From contig WELA01002297.1 of assembly GCA_009602735.1 (NCBI GenBank), positions 893,195 to 920,497 of the forward strand: a stretch of DNA of 27,303 bases, read 5' to 3'. Under the pieces are notes generated by a model. It saw nothing but the letters and a program-made list of their open reading frames with translations, was not told the origin of the DNA and ran no database searches. The position numbers and the translations under genes were made by a program. This DNA is from Mesotaenium endlicherianum (Eukaryota; Streptophyta; Zygnematophyceae; Zygnematales; Mesotaeniaceae). This document shows positions 19,440 to 27,303 of this stretch, piece after piece. How positions within the stretch are numbered: position 1 is the stretch's first letter; each line of letters opens with the position of its first letter.

Positions 19440-20172
19440 TGAAAGGGGCAAAGTGCCCTAGTGGAAGCGTAGTGACTCACGAGGAAAGGAACTAGTTGCC
19501 ATCATACTAGAGAGTGCAGCGGCATATCACTAACAAAGCTTAGGAAAATTACTCAACATTTTGAGTAGCAAGAAACTGCTCACAAATGATGTATGATGAG
19601 AGGCCTTGTCAATACAAACCCGTAGAAATTTACAGAAGTGAAAACTGATAAGAAACAAAGAAGTTATGCCTATTTATAACTTTCTGCCTAAGTTCTCCTC
19701 CCTAGGAGGAAGCTACGGATTTTCCTAAGTGTTCGTCAAATCGTCCCTTCCAGAATATTCGTGAGTAAGCCAGATCAGTCTAATCTGACGTGTCGGGCCG
19801 AATTGACGTCCTCATACATGCATCGAAAATTACTAGAATATTCTATCTTAGACGCGCTAGGCTAAATCAAAACTTCTAGGTAAATCGACCTAGTCGGCAC
19901 TCCGCGTCAGCCGAACTTACGTGAAGGTTCGAGTTCATTCTAACGGGCCAGATCACTCGACGCTGTCGGTCAATCCGACGGTCGCGCTCACCGCGAATTA
20001 AGCACAGTCGTCAACCGCCCTCAAAACTAATTAAACTTCAGAAATCCGTAACTCTCTCAATACTTGACCAAATTCGATGAACTTTATATCAAAATGCACT
20101 CTACACTACTATACAATCAAAACATACTTTCATGAAACTCAAAAATGCACTTTATAAACCTATGACCTTACA
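19440..20172 (-). repeat. 3' LTR of element C
   Basis: 733 bp, TGTAAGG...CCCCTTTCA on the minus strand. TATA box TATAAATA at 19678-19671. It lacks a 13-bp stretch with GACCACAAAA that is present in the 5' LTR and in the solo LTR at 4668; the deletion lies between short AAATG repeats. Confidence 0.97.
19748..19760 (-). promoter_or_regulatory. Three-unit heat-shock element in 3' LTR of C
   Basis: Plus-strand TTCcaGAAtaTTC, a perfect nTTCnnGAAnnTTCn array, about 70 bp upstream of the minus-strand TATA box. A second two-unit palindrome GAATATTC lies at 19836-19843. Confidence 0.6.
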
Positions 20173-23100
20173 TCATCCCCCTCCTCAAGATGCGACGTCC
20201 TCGACGCATTCTGCAGATAACGTCTCAACTTACTCTTGTAATGAGTCAAGTTGGCCGCTGGCTCCCAAGTGTTGTCGTCCGCATGGTAGCCTTTCCACTT
20301 GACCAGATACTCTTGGGCAAATCGTTGACCTCGCTTGACTCGTCGATCGCCGACAATCGCCCCCACTTCATACTCCAATACATCATCGATCTCACCGGGT
20401 GGTGGCGGTGTAGGTAGTCGTCCTGGATGTCCTTCATTCGGGTCAACGTATGGCCGTAGACAACTGACATGAAACACATCGTGGATACGCCAGCCTGAAG
20501 GAAGTTCCAACTTGTAGGCCACTGGATTCACCTGCTTGAGCACTACAAAGGGACCTGTAAACCGTGCCCGCAGTTTCCTCTGGCCTGTGAAAGGTAGGTT
20601 CTCTGTGGACAAGAGTACTTTGTCGCCCACATGGAATGTCACTTCCCTCCTGTGCTTGTTAGCATGCTTGACCTGCTCTTCCTGTGCCTTCTGAATACAC
20701 ATCTTCGCCATGTGCCAAGTATTGGCCATCTGCTCCATAAAAGCTTGTGTAATAGGAAGTTGAGTCTCCTTGGCCTTCTCCAACAAGATGTTCCCTGGAT
20801 GATATACTTCTCTCCCGTAAACCATAGCGAATGGTGACTGCTTGGTCGATCCCTCCATGCTGTTGTTGTAGGCAAATTCCAACCCTGGTAGCTTCTTGTC
20901 CCACTCTGAAGGGTCTTCCATAGTGAAACTCCTGAGCACCTCTTGCAAAGTTCTGTTGAGCCTCTCACTCTGCCCATCTGTCTGAGGGTGATAGGAAGTG
21001 CTCATACTCAGCTTGGTCCCCATCAAAGTAAACAATGACCGCCAAAAGTTGCTAGTAAACCTTGGATCTCGATCTGAAACAATCACCTTCGGCAACCCAT
21101 GTAGCCTAAAAATATGATCAAAGAATAGCCGTGCCACATCTGCTGCCGTAGAAGTCTCCTTCATGGGAATGAAGTGAGCCATCTTGCTGAGTCTGTCAGA
21201 CACAACCCATACTGCATCGTGCCCTTGACCACTGACTGGTAACGATGTGATGAAGTCCATAGCAATCTGCTCCCAATAATACTCTGGAATAGGCAGGGGC
21301 TGCAATGTACCTCCCTTCTTTTGATTTGGTGTCTTGTTTCTCTGGCACGCATCGCAACTCCTGATCCACTCCTCGATGTCTTTGTCCATAATTCTCCAGT
21401 AGTATTCCCGCTTCAGCACGCTTGCCGTCTTCTCGTTTCCAAAGTGTCCAGCATATAAGCAGTCATGATGCTCCGCAAGTAGTAAGTCTCGTAGCTCCTT
21501 GATGTCAGGTACCACCACTCTCTTGGAATCACCATAATACCATATGCCGTCCTTCTTCTGCATACTCGAGTTGGACTCAGCTGCTCCACCATCAGCAAAC
21601 TCTGGGTCCTCCTCATAACCTCTCTGAAGCTTCTCCTTGAAGTCCATATTCTCCTTGATGACTGAGACAGCTGCAAGGTCACACCTCCTGGATAAAGCGT
21701 CTGCAGGGTTGATCTTCCCAGGTAAGTACTCAATCTTGTGGTCGAACTGTTGCAGAAACTCCATCCACCTTGCCTGTCTTGGTGTCAACGTTGGCTGCGT
21801 CATAAACTTCTCCAAGCTCTTGTGGTCGGTCTTGATGAACACCTTCCGACCGTCCACATAACATCGCCAAACCCTCAAAGCCTGGATAATAGCCAACATC
21901 TCTCGCTCGTGTCCTGCATAGTTCTGCTCCGCAGGACTCAACTTCCTGCTCTCATATGCCACAGGCTGCAATCCCTTGCCCTGGTCCTGGAGAAGAATGG
22001 CTCCCACTGCAAAGTTTGACGCGTCTGTGATGATGGTGAAAGGAAGCTCTGGACTGGCAATTGCCAACACAGGTGCCTGTGTCAACAGCTCCTTAATCTT
22101 TTCAAATGCTTGCTGCTCCTTGTCACCCCATAGCCACTTCTCCTGCTTCTTCAACATGTCCGTGAGCGGTGCACACACCTTGGCAAATCCTTCAATAAAA
22201 CGTCGATAATAATTCGCCATGCCGAGGAAACTCCTGAGTTGATGAATATCAGCAGGTACCGGCCAATCTCTGACTGCTTGCACCTTCGTCTGCTCCACCT
22301 TGACTCCTTCAGCTCCCACTATGTGTCCAAGAAACTCGACCTCTTTGAGACAGAAGTCGCACTTGCTCATCTTCCCATACAGCTTTTGATCTCTCAAGAC
22401 CTCCAACACCTTCCTCAGATGCCCCACATGCTCCTCCAAGGTCTTCGAATAGATCAGGATGTCGTCCAAAAATACCACCACAAACTGGTCCAAGTAGGGT
22501 CTGAAGATACTATTCATGAGTCCCATGAATGTAGCAGGTGCATTGGTCAATCCAAAAGGCATGACTGTGAACTCGAACAAACCATAGCGAGTCCTGAAAG
22601 CAGTCTTCTGAACGTCTTCTTCCGCAATCCGTACCTGGTGATAGCCACTCCTCAAATCGATCTTCGAGAAATACTTCGCCCCGACAAGCCTGTCAATCAA
22701 CTCGTCCACTCGTGGAAGTGGGTACCTGTTCTTGATGGTGACCTTGTTGAGTGCCCGGTAGTCGACACACATCCTCATAGTCCCATCCTTCTTCTTCACA
22801 AATAAGACTGGCGCTGCAAATGGAGACTCGCTGGGTCGGATGNATCGGATGAATCCCTTCTCCAATAATTCTGTCAGTTGCTTCTTCAACTCGTCCAACT
22901 CCGCAAACGATTGTCGATAGGCGGGTCTCACTGGTGGCTTGCTCCCTGGTTCCAACTCAATCTTGTGCTCCATAGCTCTCTGTGGAGGTAATCCTGTAGG
23001 TAGCTCCTCAGGAAATACGTTCTTGAACTCCTCCAACAGCGCCTTAATTTGGGCAGGCATCTCAGCAGGCTTCTTCTCTTGAGCAGTTGGGCTCTGCTCC

Positions 23101-23852
23101 TTCTGAGCAAGGGGATCAGACACCACTACTTGCTCCTCCGGCGATGTACATTCGCCCAGGCTGTTAGGATTCACGCTTGCTCCATCTGATGACCTGGCCA
23201 GGGCCACCGAAACAAGGTACATCTCCTTCACCTGATTCGCCCTGCATAGCTTCTTAACTTGCAGGCTTGACAGAAGACAGTTACTTGTGGTCGTATCTAC
23301 CTCCACCTGTTTCGCTATCTTCATTCGACCATCACGCCCTTGGACTTTCACTGGTCCTGTGCTCCAGTGCACTTGAGGGTTGGCATTTCTTAGCCATGGT
23401 CGGCCCAATATCATCTCATGGCGACCTAACTCTGCCTGCTCCATAACTTCAGTACATTGGTGCCCTGCTACTTCCACGTGAATAGCTTCCGTAGGTGCAC
23501 CACACTTGAGTCTCTGCCCATTTGCCAAAATTGCCTCCTTAGGCTCATAATGCTTCTGCACAGGGACTCGCCACTCTTTCACCAGCTTCTTGTGCACAAA
23601 GTTTGCACTTGCGCCACTGTCGACCATACACTTCGCATTGTTGCCGTCGACCACTCCTTCCACGATGATAGGCTTGTCAACGTCTCGTCCTTTGCTTCTC
23701 GGCAGGCTCCTGGGGATAACCTCCTTGTGAGTTCTCGTCTTCACGCCAGTAGACACCCCAGAACGACTTACTGGCGTCCTCCTTTTTCCTGCTGTTGAGG
23801 TTGCTTCGCCTTCACATGACAGTCTCGAGCCAGATGTCCAAGCTTGCCGCAA
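20160..23852 (-). CDS. pol: Pol polyprotein of element C: protease, RT, RNase H, integrase, chromodomain
   Basis: 1230 open codons; the ATG at 23852 is likely unused because the frame is entered by -1 shift from gag. Protease: MVDSGAS, D78. Reverse transcriptase: D399 ([10 protein letters not shown]) and FLDD with D463/D464. RNase H: D610 ([15 protein letters not shown]). Integrase: HHCC part ending CDACQRNK, then D866 (AMDFITSLP), D927 (VSDRDPRF), E963 (DGQSERLNR), D,D35E spacing kept; GPF module [12 protein letters not shown]. Chromodomain from about residue 1161: [12 protein letters not shown]...[17 protein letters not shown], with the conserved aromatics and TWEP. The reading frame runs a few bases into the 3' LTR. 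One oddity: an extra X-I-R in the conserved FIRPS motif at 22843, which is an N-associated 9-base duplication and probably an assembly error. The pol is otherwise intact. Confidence 0.97.
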   Translation of the reverse strand: MRQAWTSGSRLSCEGEATSTAGKRRTPVSRSGVSTGVKTRTHKEVIPRSLPRSKGRDVDKPIIVEGVVDGNNAKCMVDSGASANFVHKKLVKEWRVPVQKHYEPKEAILANGQRLKCGAPTEAIHVEVAGHQCTEVMEQAELGRHEMILGRPWLRNANPQVHWSTGPVKVQGRDGRMKIAKQVEVDTTTSNCLLSSLQVKKLCRANQVKEMYLVSVALARSSDGASVNPNSLGECTSPEEQVVVSDPLAQKEQSPTAQEKKPAEMPAQIKALLEEFKNVFPEELPTGLPPQRAMEHKIELEPGSKPPVRPAYRQSFAELDELKKQLTELLEKGFIRXIRPSESPFAAPVLFVKKKDGTMRMCVDYRALNKVTIKNRYPLPRVDELIDRLVGAKYFSKIDLRSGYHQVRIAEEDVQKTAFRTRYGLFEFTVMPFGLTNAPATFMGLMNSIFRPYLDQFVVVFLDDILIYSKTLEEHVGHLRKVLEVLRDQKLYGKMSKCDFCLKEVEFLGHIVGAEGVKVEQTKVQAVRDWPVPADIHQLRSFLGMANYYRRFIEGFAKVCAPLTDMLKKQEKWLWGDKEQQAFEKIKELLTQAPVLAIASPELPFTIITDASNFAVGAILLQDQGKGLQPVAYESRKLSPAEQNYAGHEREMLAIIQALRVWRCYVDGRKVFIKTDHKSLEKFMTQPTLTPRQARWMEFLQQFDHKIEYLPGKINPADALSRRCDLAAVSVIKENMDFKEKLQRGYEEDPEFADGGAAESNSSMQKKDGIWYYGDSKRVVVPDIKELRDLLLAEHHDCLYAGHFGNEKTASVLKREYYWRIMDKDIEEWIRSCDACQRNKTPNQKKGGTLQPLPIPEYYWEQIAMDFITSLPVSGQGHDAVWVVSDRLSKMAHFIPMKETSTAADVARLFFDHIFRLHGLPKVIVSDRDPRFTSNFWRSLFTLMGTKLSMSTSYHPQTDGQSERLNRTLQEVLRSFTMEDPSEWDKKLPGLEFAYNNSMEGSTKQSPFAMVYGREVYHPGNILLEKAKETQLPITQAFMEQMANTWHMAKMCIQKAQEEQVKHANKHRREVTFHVGDKVLLSTENLPFTGQRKLRARFTGPFVVLKQVNPVAYKLELPSGWRIHDVFHVSCLRPYVDPNEGHPGRLPTPPPPGEIDDVLEYEVGAIVGDRRVKRGQRFAQEYLVKWKGYHADDNTWEPAANLTHYKSKLRRYLQNASRTSHLEEGDDVRS
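20173..20186 (-). other. Polypurine tract of element C
   Basis: Minus strand GAGGAGGGGGATGA directly before the LTR start TGTAAGG. It overlaps the last codons of pol. Confidence 0.85.
22838..22853. repeat. 9-base duplication around a single N in RT of C
   Basis: The plus strand reads cggatgNATcggatgaat, so a short segment is repeated across the N. It adds three codons inside the invariant FIRPS motif of RT. The same signature as at 17993, on a smaller scale. Confidence 0.75.
23743..23789 (-). promoter_or_regulatory. Candidate -1 frameshift signal, gag/pol of element C
   Basis: On the minus strand, GGAAAAAGG (23789-23781; gag codons GAA AAA GGA) is followed after 5 bases by a perfect 9-bp stem ACGCCAGTA/TACTGGCGT (23777-23769 / 23751-23743) with a 17-base loop. 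The gag stop TAA (23770-23768) lies at the foot of the loop. Pol is in the -1 frame across this point. The slip site is not a canonical X XXY YYZ heptamer, so the exact slip base is unsure. Confidence 0.65.
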
Positions 23853-24799
23853 CTATAGCACGGTCCTCTCGGCTTGAAATTCTGCTGCCTGCGCTGGTAC
23901 TGCACAAGTCCCAACTCCATGGGTACTGGACCTTGAACACTCGTGCTTGGCGCTTGAGATCCAAAGTGTCGATATCCTCCAAAGTTGTGGCTGCCCCACT
24001 GCCTCTGACTATACTCCACAGCGTCGACCCTTGTTGCCAATGCCATCATTTCTCCAAGACTGGTAGGGTCCTTGAGCGCCACTTCCTTGGCCACAGTTGG
24101 CTTGAGTCCCCTCTTGAACTTGTCCATCATCTCCGACTCGTGCATGGATGGACATTGAAGCACCAGCTCGTTGAAGCGCGATACATACTCTTGAACGCTT
24201 CCTCGTTGACGAAGGCGCACCAATAGATCTCGAGCGGTAGCCTCGGGTGCAATAGGTTGAAATTGCCTCTTCAAGCCTTCAAATAGCTGATCAACAGTAG
24301 CAGGAACTCCAGACAGCTGCTCTTCTCGTTCATACCAAGCTCCAGCACTCTTCTGCAGCAAAGTTATGACAAAGGCGACTTGCCTGTCGGGCGTGAGCGC
24401 AGAATACTCCATAAACTTCTTCACTCCAAAAATCCATTGATGAACAGGCGGCGATCCACGCTCTCCAGTATAAACTTCAGGCTTAGGTGCACGCACTCCT
24501 GATGCGGGTGGAATAACTGGTTGCACCACTGGGTTAACATGAATCGGTGGTACAACAGGTGCAGGTGCCGAACTCGTCGAAGCGGCGTTCCCCATAACAA
24601 CTCGCACCATTCTCTCCACCTCCGCGCGCATATTTTGTTGAAACTGGGTGTAGACTTCTCCTCCAATTGCATTTGCCATTTGTCTTAGCATCGCCTGCAT
24701 CTCTTGTTGCTCTCTGGTCATTGTTGGTGCTGCCTGCTGCCCCGCGCGCTCAACATGCTCGACATGTTCGCCTCCTCCAGCTGCCGGCTGCGACTCCAT
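23768..24799 (-). CDS. gag: Gag polyprotein of element C
   Basis: 343 residues from ATG 24799, the first ATG after the primer site. An N-terminal part with helical, Gln/Met-rich character (MTREQQEMQAMLRQMANAI), a Pro/Val-rich linker, then the retrotransposon gag fold (PPVHQWIFGVKKFMEY, LLQKSAGAWYEREEQ, LKRQFQPI, VQEYVSRFNELVLQCPSM). A CCHC knuckle [14 protein letters not shown] lies near the C terminus. It ends in a basic QQQEKGGRQ tail at the frameshift site. There is no internal stop. It overlaps pol by 85 bases. Confidence 0.95.
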   Translation of the reverse strand: MESQPAAGGGEHVEHVERAGQQAAPTMTREQQEMQAMLRQMANAIGGEVYTQFQQNMRAEVERMVRVVMGNAASTSSAPAPVVPPIHVNPVVQPVIPPASGVRAPKPEVYTGERGSPPVHQWIFGVKKFMEYSALTPDRQVAFVITLLQKSAGAWYEREEQLSGVPATVDQLFEGLKRQFQPIAPEATARDLLVRLRQRGSVQEYVSRFNELVLQCPSMHESEMMDKFKRGLKPTVAKEVALKDPTSLGEMMALATRVDAVEYSQRQWGSHNFGGYRHFGSQAPSTSVQGPVPMELGLVQYQRRQQNFKPRGPCYSCGKLGHLARDCHVKAKQPQQQEKGGRQ

Positions 24800-24822
24800 A
24801 ATATAATATGCAAACTAGCCCT

Positions 24823-24834
24823 GCTCCGATACCA
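24823..24834 (-). other. Primer binding site, initiator tRNA-Met type (element C)
   Basis: Minus strand TGGTATCGGAGC, two bases after the 5' LTR end. It is identical to the site of element A. Confidence 0.9.
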
Positions 24835-24836
24835 GA

Positions 24837-25580
24837 TGAAAGGGGCAAAGTGCCCTAGTGGAAGCGTAGTGACTCACGAGGAAAGGAACTAGTTGCCATC
24901 ATACTAGAGAGTGAAGCGGCATATCACTAACAAAGCTTAGGAAAATTGCTTGACATTTTGACTAACAAGAAACTGCTCACAGATGATGTAGGATGAAAGG
25001 CCTTGTCATTACAAACCCGTAGAAATTTACAGAAGTGAAAACTGATAAGAAACAAAGAAGTTATGCCTATTTATAACTTTCTGCCTAAGTTCTCCTCCCT
25101 AGGAGGAAGCTACGGATTTTCTTAAGTGCTCGTCAAATCGTCCCTTCCAGAATATTCGTGAGTAAGCCAGATCAGTCTAATCTAACGTGTCGGGCCGAAT
25201 TGACGTCCACATACATGCATCGACATTACTAGAATATTCTATCTTAGACGCGCTAGGCTAAACCGAAACTTCTAGGAAAATCGACCTAGTCGGCACTCCG
25301 CGTCAGCCGAACTTACGTGAAGGTTCGAGTTCATTCTAACGGGCCAGATCGCTCGACGCTGTCGGTCAATCCGACGGTCGCGCTCACCGCGAATTAAGCA
25401 CAGTCGTCAACCGACCTCAAGACTAATTAAACTTCAAAAATCCGTAACTCTCTCAATACTTGACCAAATTCGATGAACTTATTATCAAAATGACCACAAA
25501 AATGCACTCTACACTACTATACAATCAAAACATTCTTTCATGAAACTCAAAAATGCACTTCATAAACCTATGACCTTACA
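24837..25580 (-). repeat. 5' LTR of element C
   Basis: 744 bp on the minus strand, TGTAAGG...CCCCTTTCA. TATA box TATAAATA at 25075-25068. Heat-shock element TTCcaGAAtaTTC at 25145-25157. It holds the 13 bp missing from the 3' LTR. Confidence 0.97.
25145..25157 (-). promoter_or_regulatory. Three-unit heat-shock element in 5' LTR of C
   Basis: TTCcaGAAtaTTC (plus strand), 70 bp upstream of the TATA box at 25075-25068 in the promoter LTR of an intact element. Identical to the 3' LTR copy. Confidence 0.6.
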
Positions 25581-26685
25581 GCAGGAGCATTAGTCAGTCC
25601 AAATGGCATCACATTAAATTCATAGTGTCCATAACGTGTGCGGAAGGCAGTCTTGTGTTCATCCCCCTCAACACTTTAGATTCGGTGATGACCACTTTTG
25701 AGATCTATCTTATTGAACACTTTAGCACCAGACAAGATATCAAGCAAATCCTCAATTTTGGATAAAGCATACTTGTTCTTTGATGTAATTCTGTTCAGAG
25801 CTCAATAGTCCACACACATCCGCATACTGCCATCCTTTTTCTGAACAAAGGGGATGGGTACGCCGTAAGGTGATTTACTGGGGGAAATATAACCGTTTTC
25901 CTCACGCTCTGCAATACGTGTTTTCAACTCCCCGCTCTTCACATAAGACTAGCCATAAGTGCGTTGCCAGGGTGGCTGAGTCCCAGGTAATAAATCAATC
26001 CTATGATTTATTTGTCTATTAGGAGGTAGTCTCGGGGGCATATTAAAAACATCAGTATACTTAGCACCAATTTTTGCAACAGTAGGGTGCTCCGGAGGGC
26101 TTATCTTTTTCTCAACCACTTCTTCAGGTTGAGGAGGTACCTCTATTAGCAGCAGACATAACATTCTGTCTTCCTTCTGGTTCCAACTTTCGATGAACTC
26201 CATTGCATTCAGCAATTTGCATCCTCCTGGAAGCCTCTTCTTTTCCTTCATTTGCTATCCAAATAGGACAAGAGGACGAGCATTGGTGGGTGCCAAGTTA
26301 GTCTGCCCAACACTGGCTCCTCTCACTTTAACTATACCTCTGCTCCAACACACTTCAGCTTGGTGTCTGTTAAGCCACGACCTGCCTAGCACGAGATCAT
26401 AAAAACCAGTGTTGAGTACCTCAAATGTAAGCGTTTCAGTTAGAACTGCAATGCCAGAACCTTACTGGACCTCAATAGGCTTGGTTATAACTCCTCCCGG
26501 GATACTTGAGGCATCTCCAAGGAATATTTTTCTATTCCCTTGGGTGACAGTAGGCAGCCTTAGCTGCTTAACTAAGTCTTTATGGATAAAAGTATGTGAC
26601 GCCCCTCCGTCAACAAATGCCCTCACCTTCCTACCTGCAATCATGCAATGCAGTAGGATAGGGAGGACTGTCTTTTCCTGACTTT
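25581..26685 (-). pseudogene. B element: protease and N-terminal RT
   Basis: On the minus strand from 26685: aspartic protease with VRAFVDGGASHTF (DGG instead of DSG), IFLGDASSIPGGV, then a stop and LVLGRSWLNRHQ. A linker with DVFNMPPRLPPNRQINHRIDL leads into RT ([23 protein letters not shown], a stop, [31 protein letters not shown]), where element C interrupts at 25581. RT continues at 19439. Stops and shifts show decay. No B-type gag is present: A-type gag/protease lies directly upstream at 26686. Confidence 0.88.
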
Positions 26686-26905
26686 TCGTGGTCAAGAGAA
26701 CGCATAGTAATACCGTGCTTGGTGGCAAAATCTGCAACGATGAAGTTGCCTTGAGCTCCGCTATCCACCAAGATGTGGACCTTCTATTCTCCAAGGTAAC
26801 CTCCCAAACTCATTGGGGCTGGAACGTCGTCTTCAACGGGGGTCTCCACCTCACTTGGCTTGTTGCCTTCTGGTGAAGTGGGTCTTGGGGTGGTAGGCTC
26901 CTGGC
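26686..26905 (-). pseudogene. Truncated protease start of remnant D
   Basis: The pol-frame continuation of remnant [15 protein letters not shown]..., then APMSLGGYLGE and a stop TAG (26786-26784) where element A has GAG. The VDSGAQ protease motif follows and the similarity ends at 26686. It then runs into the B protease, so two partial proteases lie in tandem. Confidence 0.8.
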
Positions 26906-27303
26906 CTACCGGCGCTGTTCGTTTTCTGACAACTTTTTGGAACATGAGAGTGCACGATGGCCCTCTTCCTTGCAATAAAAGCAAGTCCAGCCGTCATGAG
27001 AGCTTCTTTTTCAGCCGGGGAGAGTCTTGCTTTCACTCCTTGCTGGTTTCTTGCATCATAAGTGTCATTGAAGGGTCTTCCACTCTTCCGGGCAGCCGCG
27101 GGGTCCCTTTTAATAACTCCGATTTCCATGGGTGTGGGTCCAGATTCGGATGTGGAAGGGGCTGCGTACACCCGCGTCGCCGGTACCCGTGAAGATGAAG
27201 GCACGGAGTGCTTGAAATCCAAGGTATCCACCTTTTGGGCCACTTCAATGATCTTTGAGAAGTCCGTCAAGTCGCGTAACTCCACTTCCTTTGCCACCTT
27301 GGG
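26906..27303 (-). pseudogene. gag: Gag C-terminal part of remnant D
   Basis: Gag of the A family from [16 protein letters not shown] to the gag stop at 26906. A one-base deletion near 26984, just before the CCHC knuckle, throws the knuckle out of frame (AGLAFIARK instead of AGLCFYCK). The slip heptamer is A GAA AAC (26927-26921) instead of A AAA AAC, while the 10-base spacer and the 7-bp hairpin (26910-26904 / 26898-26892) are intact. Confidence 0.85.

Larger units (their letters stand above)
19440..25580 (-). mobile_element. Element C: full-length Ty3/Gypsy chromovirus
   Basis: 6141 bp, target duplication GCAGG at 19435-19439 and 25581-25585; it sits in the NAPATF motif of the B element RT. 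On the minus strand: 5' LTR 25580-24837, primer site 24834-24823, gag 24799-23768, pol 23852-20160 in the -1 frame, polypurine tract 20186-20173, 3' LTR 20172-19440. A hand comparison of the LTRs gives roughly 25 substitutions plus a 13-bp deletion in the 3' LTR. Both frames are open apart from one N. The C family also left the solo LTR at 4668-5405, and related LTRs occur at 4595-5666 and 17318-18098. Confidence 0.97.
26686..27303 (-). mobile_element. 5' part (gag and protease start) of an A-family element (remnant D)
   Basis: Closely matches element A from about 10140 to 10765 in reverse, then stops within the protease (after TMRSLDHE) where B sequence begins. It continues off the right edge. 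With remnant G at 5667-6516 (same family, same strand, complementary ends) it probably forms one element whose pol was replaced by B/E. Confidence 0.88.

Overview
The window looks like nuclear DNA of a land plant. The reasons are an ACT-domain regulator gene of the plant ACR9/ACR10 type with GT-AG introns, Ty3/Gypsy retrotransposons of the chromovirus type (integrase followed by a chromodomain), and primer binding sites that resemble the 3' end of plant initiator tRNA-Met. A seed-free plant (fern, lycophyte or moss) seems likely from the general look, but the sequence does not prove it. No bacterial, organellar, rRNA, tRNA or CRISPR feature was seen.

Layout. Bases 1-1328 hold two exons of a host gene on the minus strand (ACR-like, incomplete at both ends), with microsatellites in the intron between them. 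Bases 1329-4594 are AT-rich and show nothing codable. From 4595 to the end the window is a pile of nested LTR retrotransposons. From oldest to youngest, as judged by what interrupts what: (1) an old, decayed C-type LTR (4595-5666), split by a solo C-type LTR at 4668-5405; (2) an A-family element on the minus strand, inserted in that old LTR. Its 3' LTR and 3' untranslated region are at 5667-6516 and its gag/protease start is at 26686-27303; (3) a decayed B/E element on the minus strand that now replaces the middle of (2). It has protease-RT-RNase H-integrase-chromodomain in three pieces (26685-25581, 19439-18099, 17317-16257), then an unrecognised downstream ORF (15852-15405 and 8511-7321), then a polypurine tract and a 719-bp LTR (7235-6517); (4) insertions into B/E: full-length element A on the plus strand (8512-15404), full-length element C on the minus strand (19440-25580), and a C-related solo LTR (17318-18098); (5) a 208-bp mini-LTR (8872-9079) inside the 5' LTR of A.

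Five insertions have perfect 5-bp target-site duplications (GACAT, GGAGG, CTCTT, GATGG, GCAGG), so their boundaries are exact. Removing the 17318-18098 LTR, A and C restores continuous sequence in the interrupted B/E element, which confirms the order.

A and C are nearly intact: each has two LTRs, a primer binding site, a polypurine tract, a gag ORF with a CCHC knuckle and a long pol ORF in the -1 frame relative to gag. Both gag/pol overlaps carry an A-rich slip site followed by a perfect hairpin, which predicts -1 ribosomal frameshifting. The C-family LTRs carry a perfect three-unit heat-shock element about 70 bp upstream of the TATA box, which suggests a heat-responsive retrotransposon. The least explained item is the extra ORF downstream of pol in B/E, bracketed by near-identical polypurine-type motifs.
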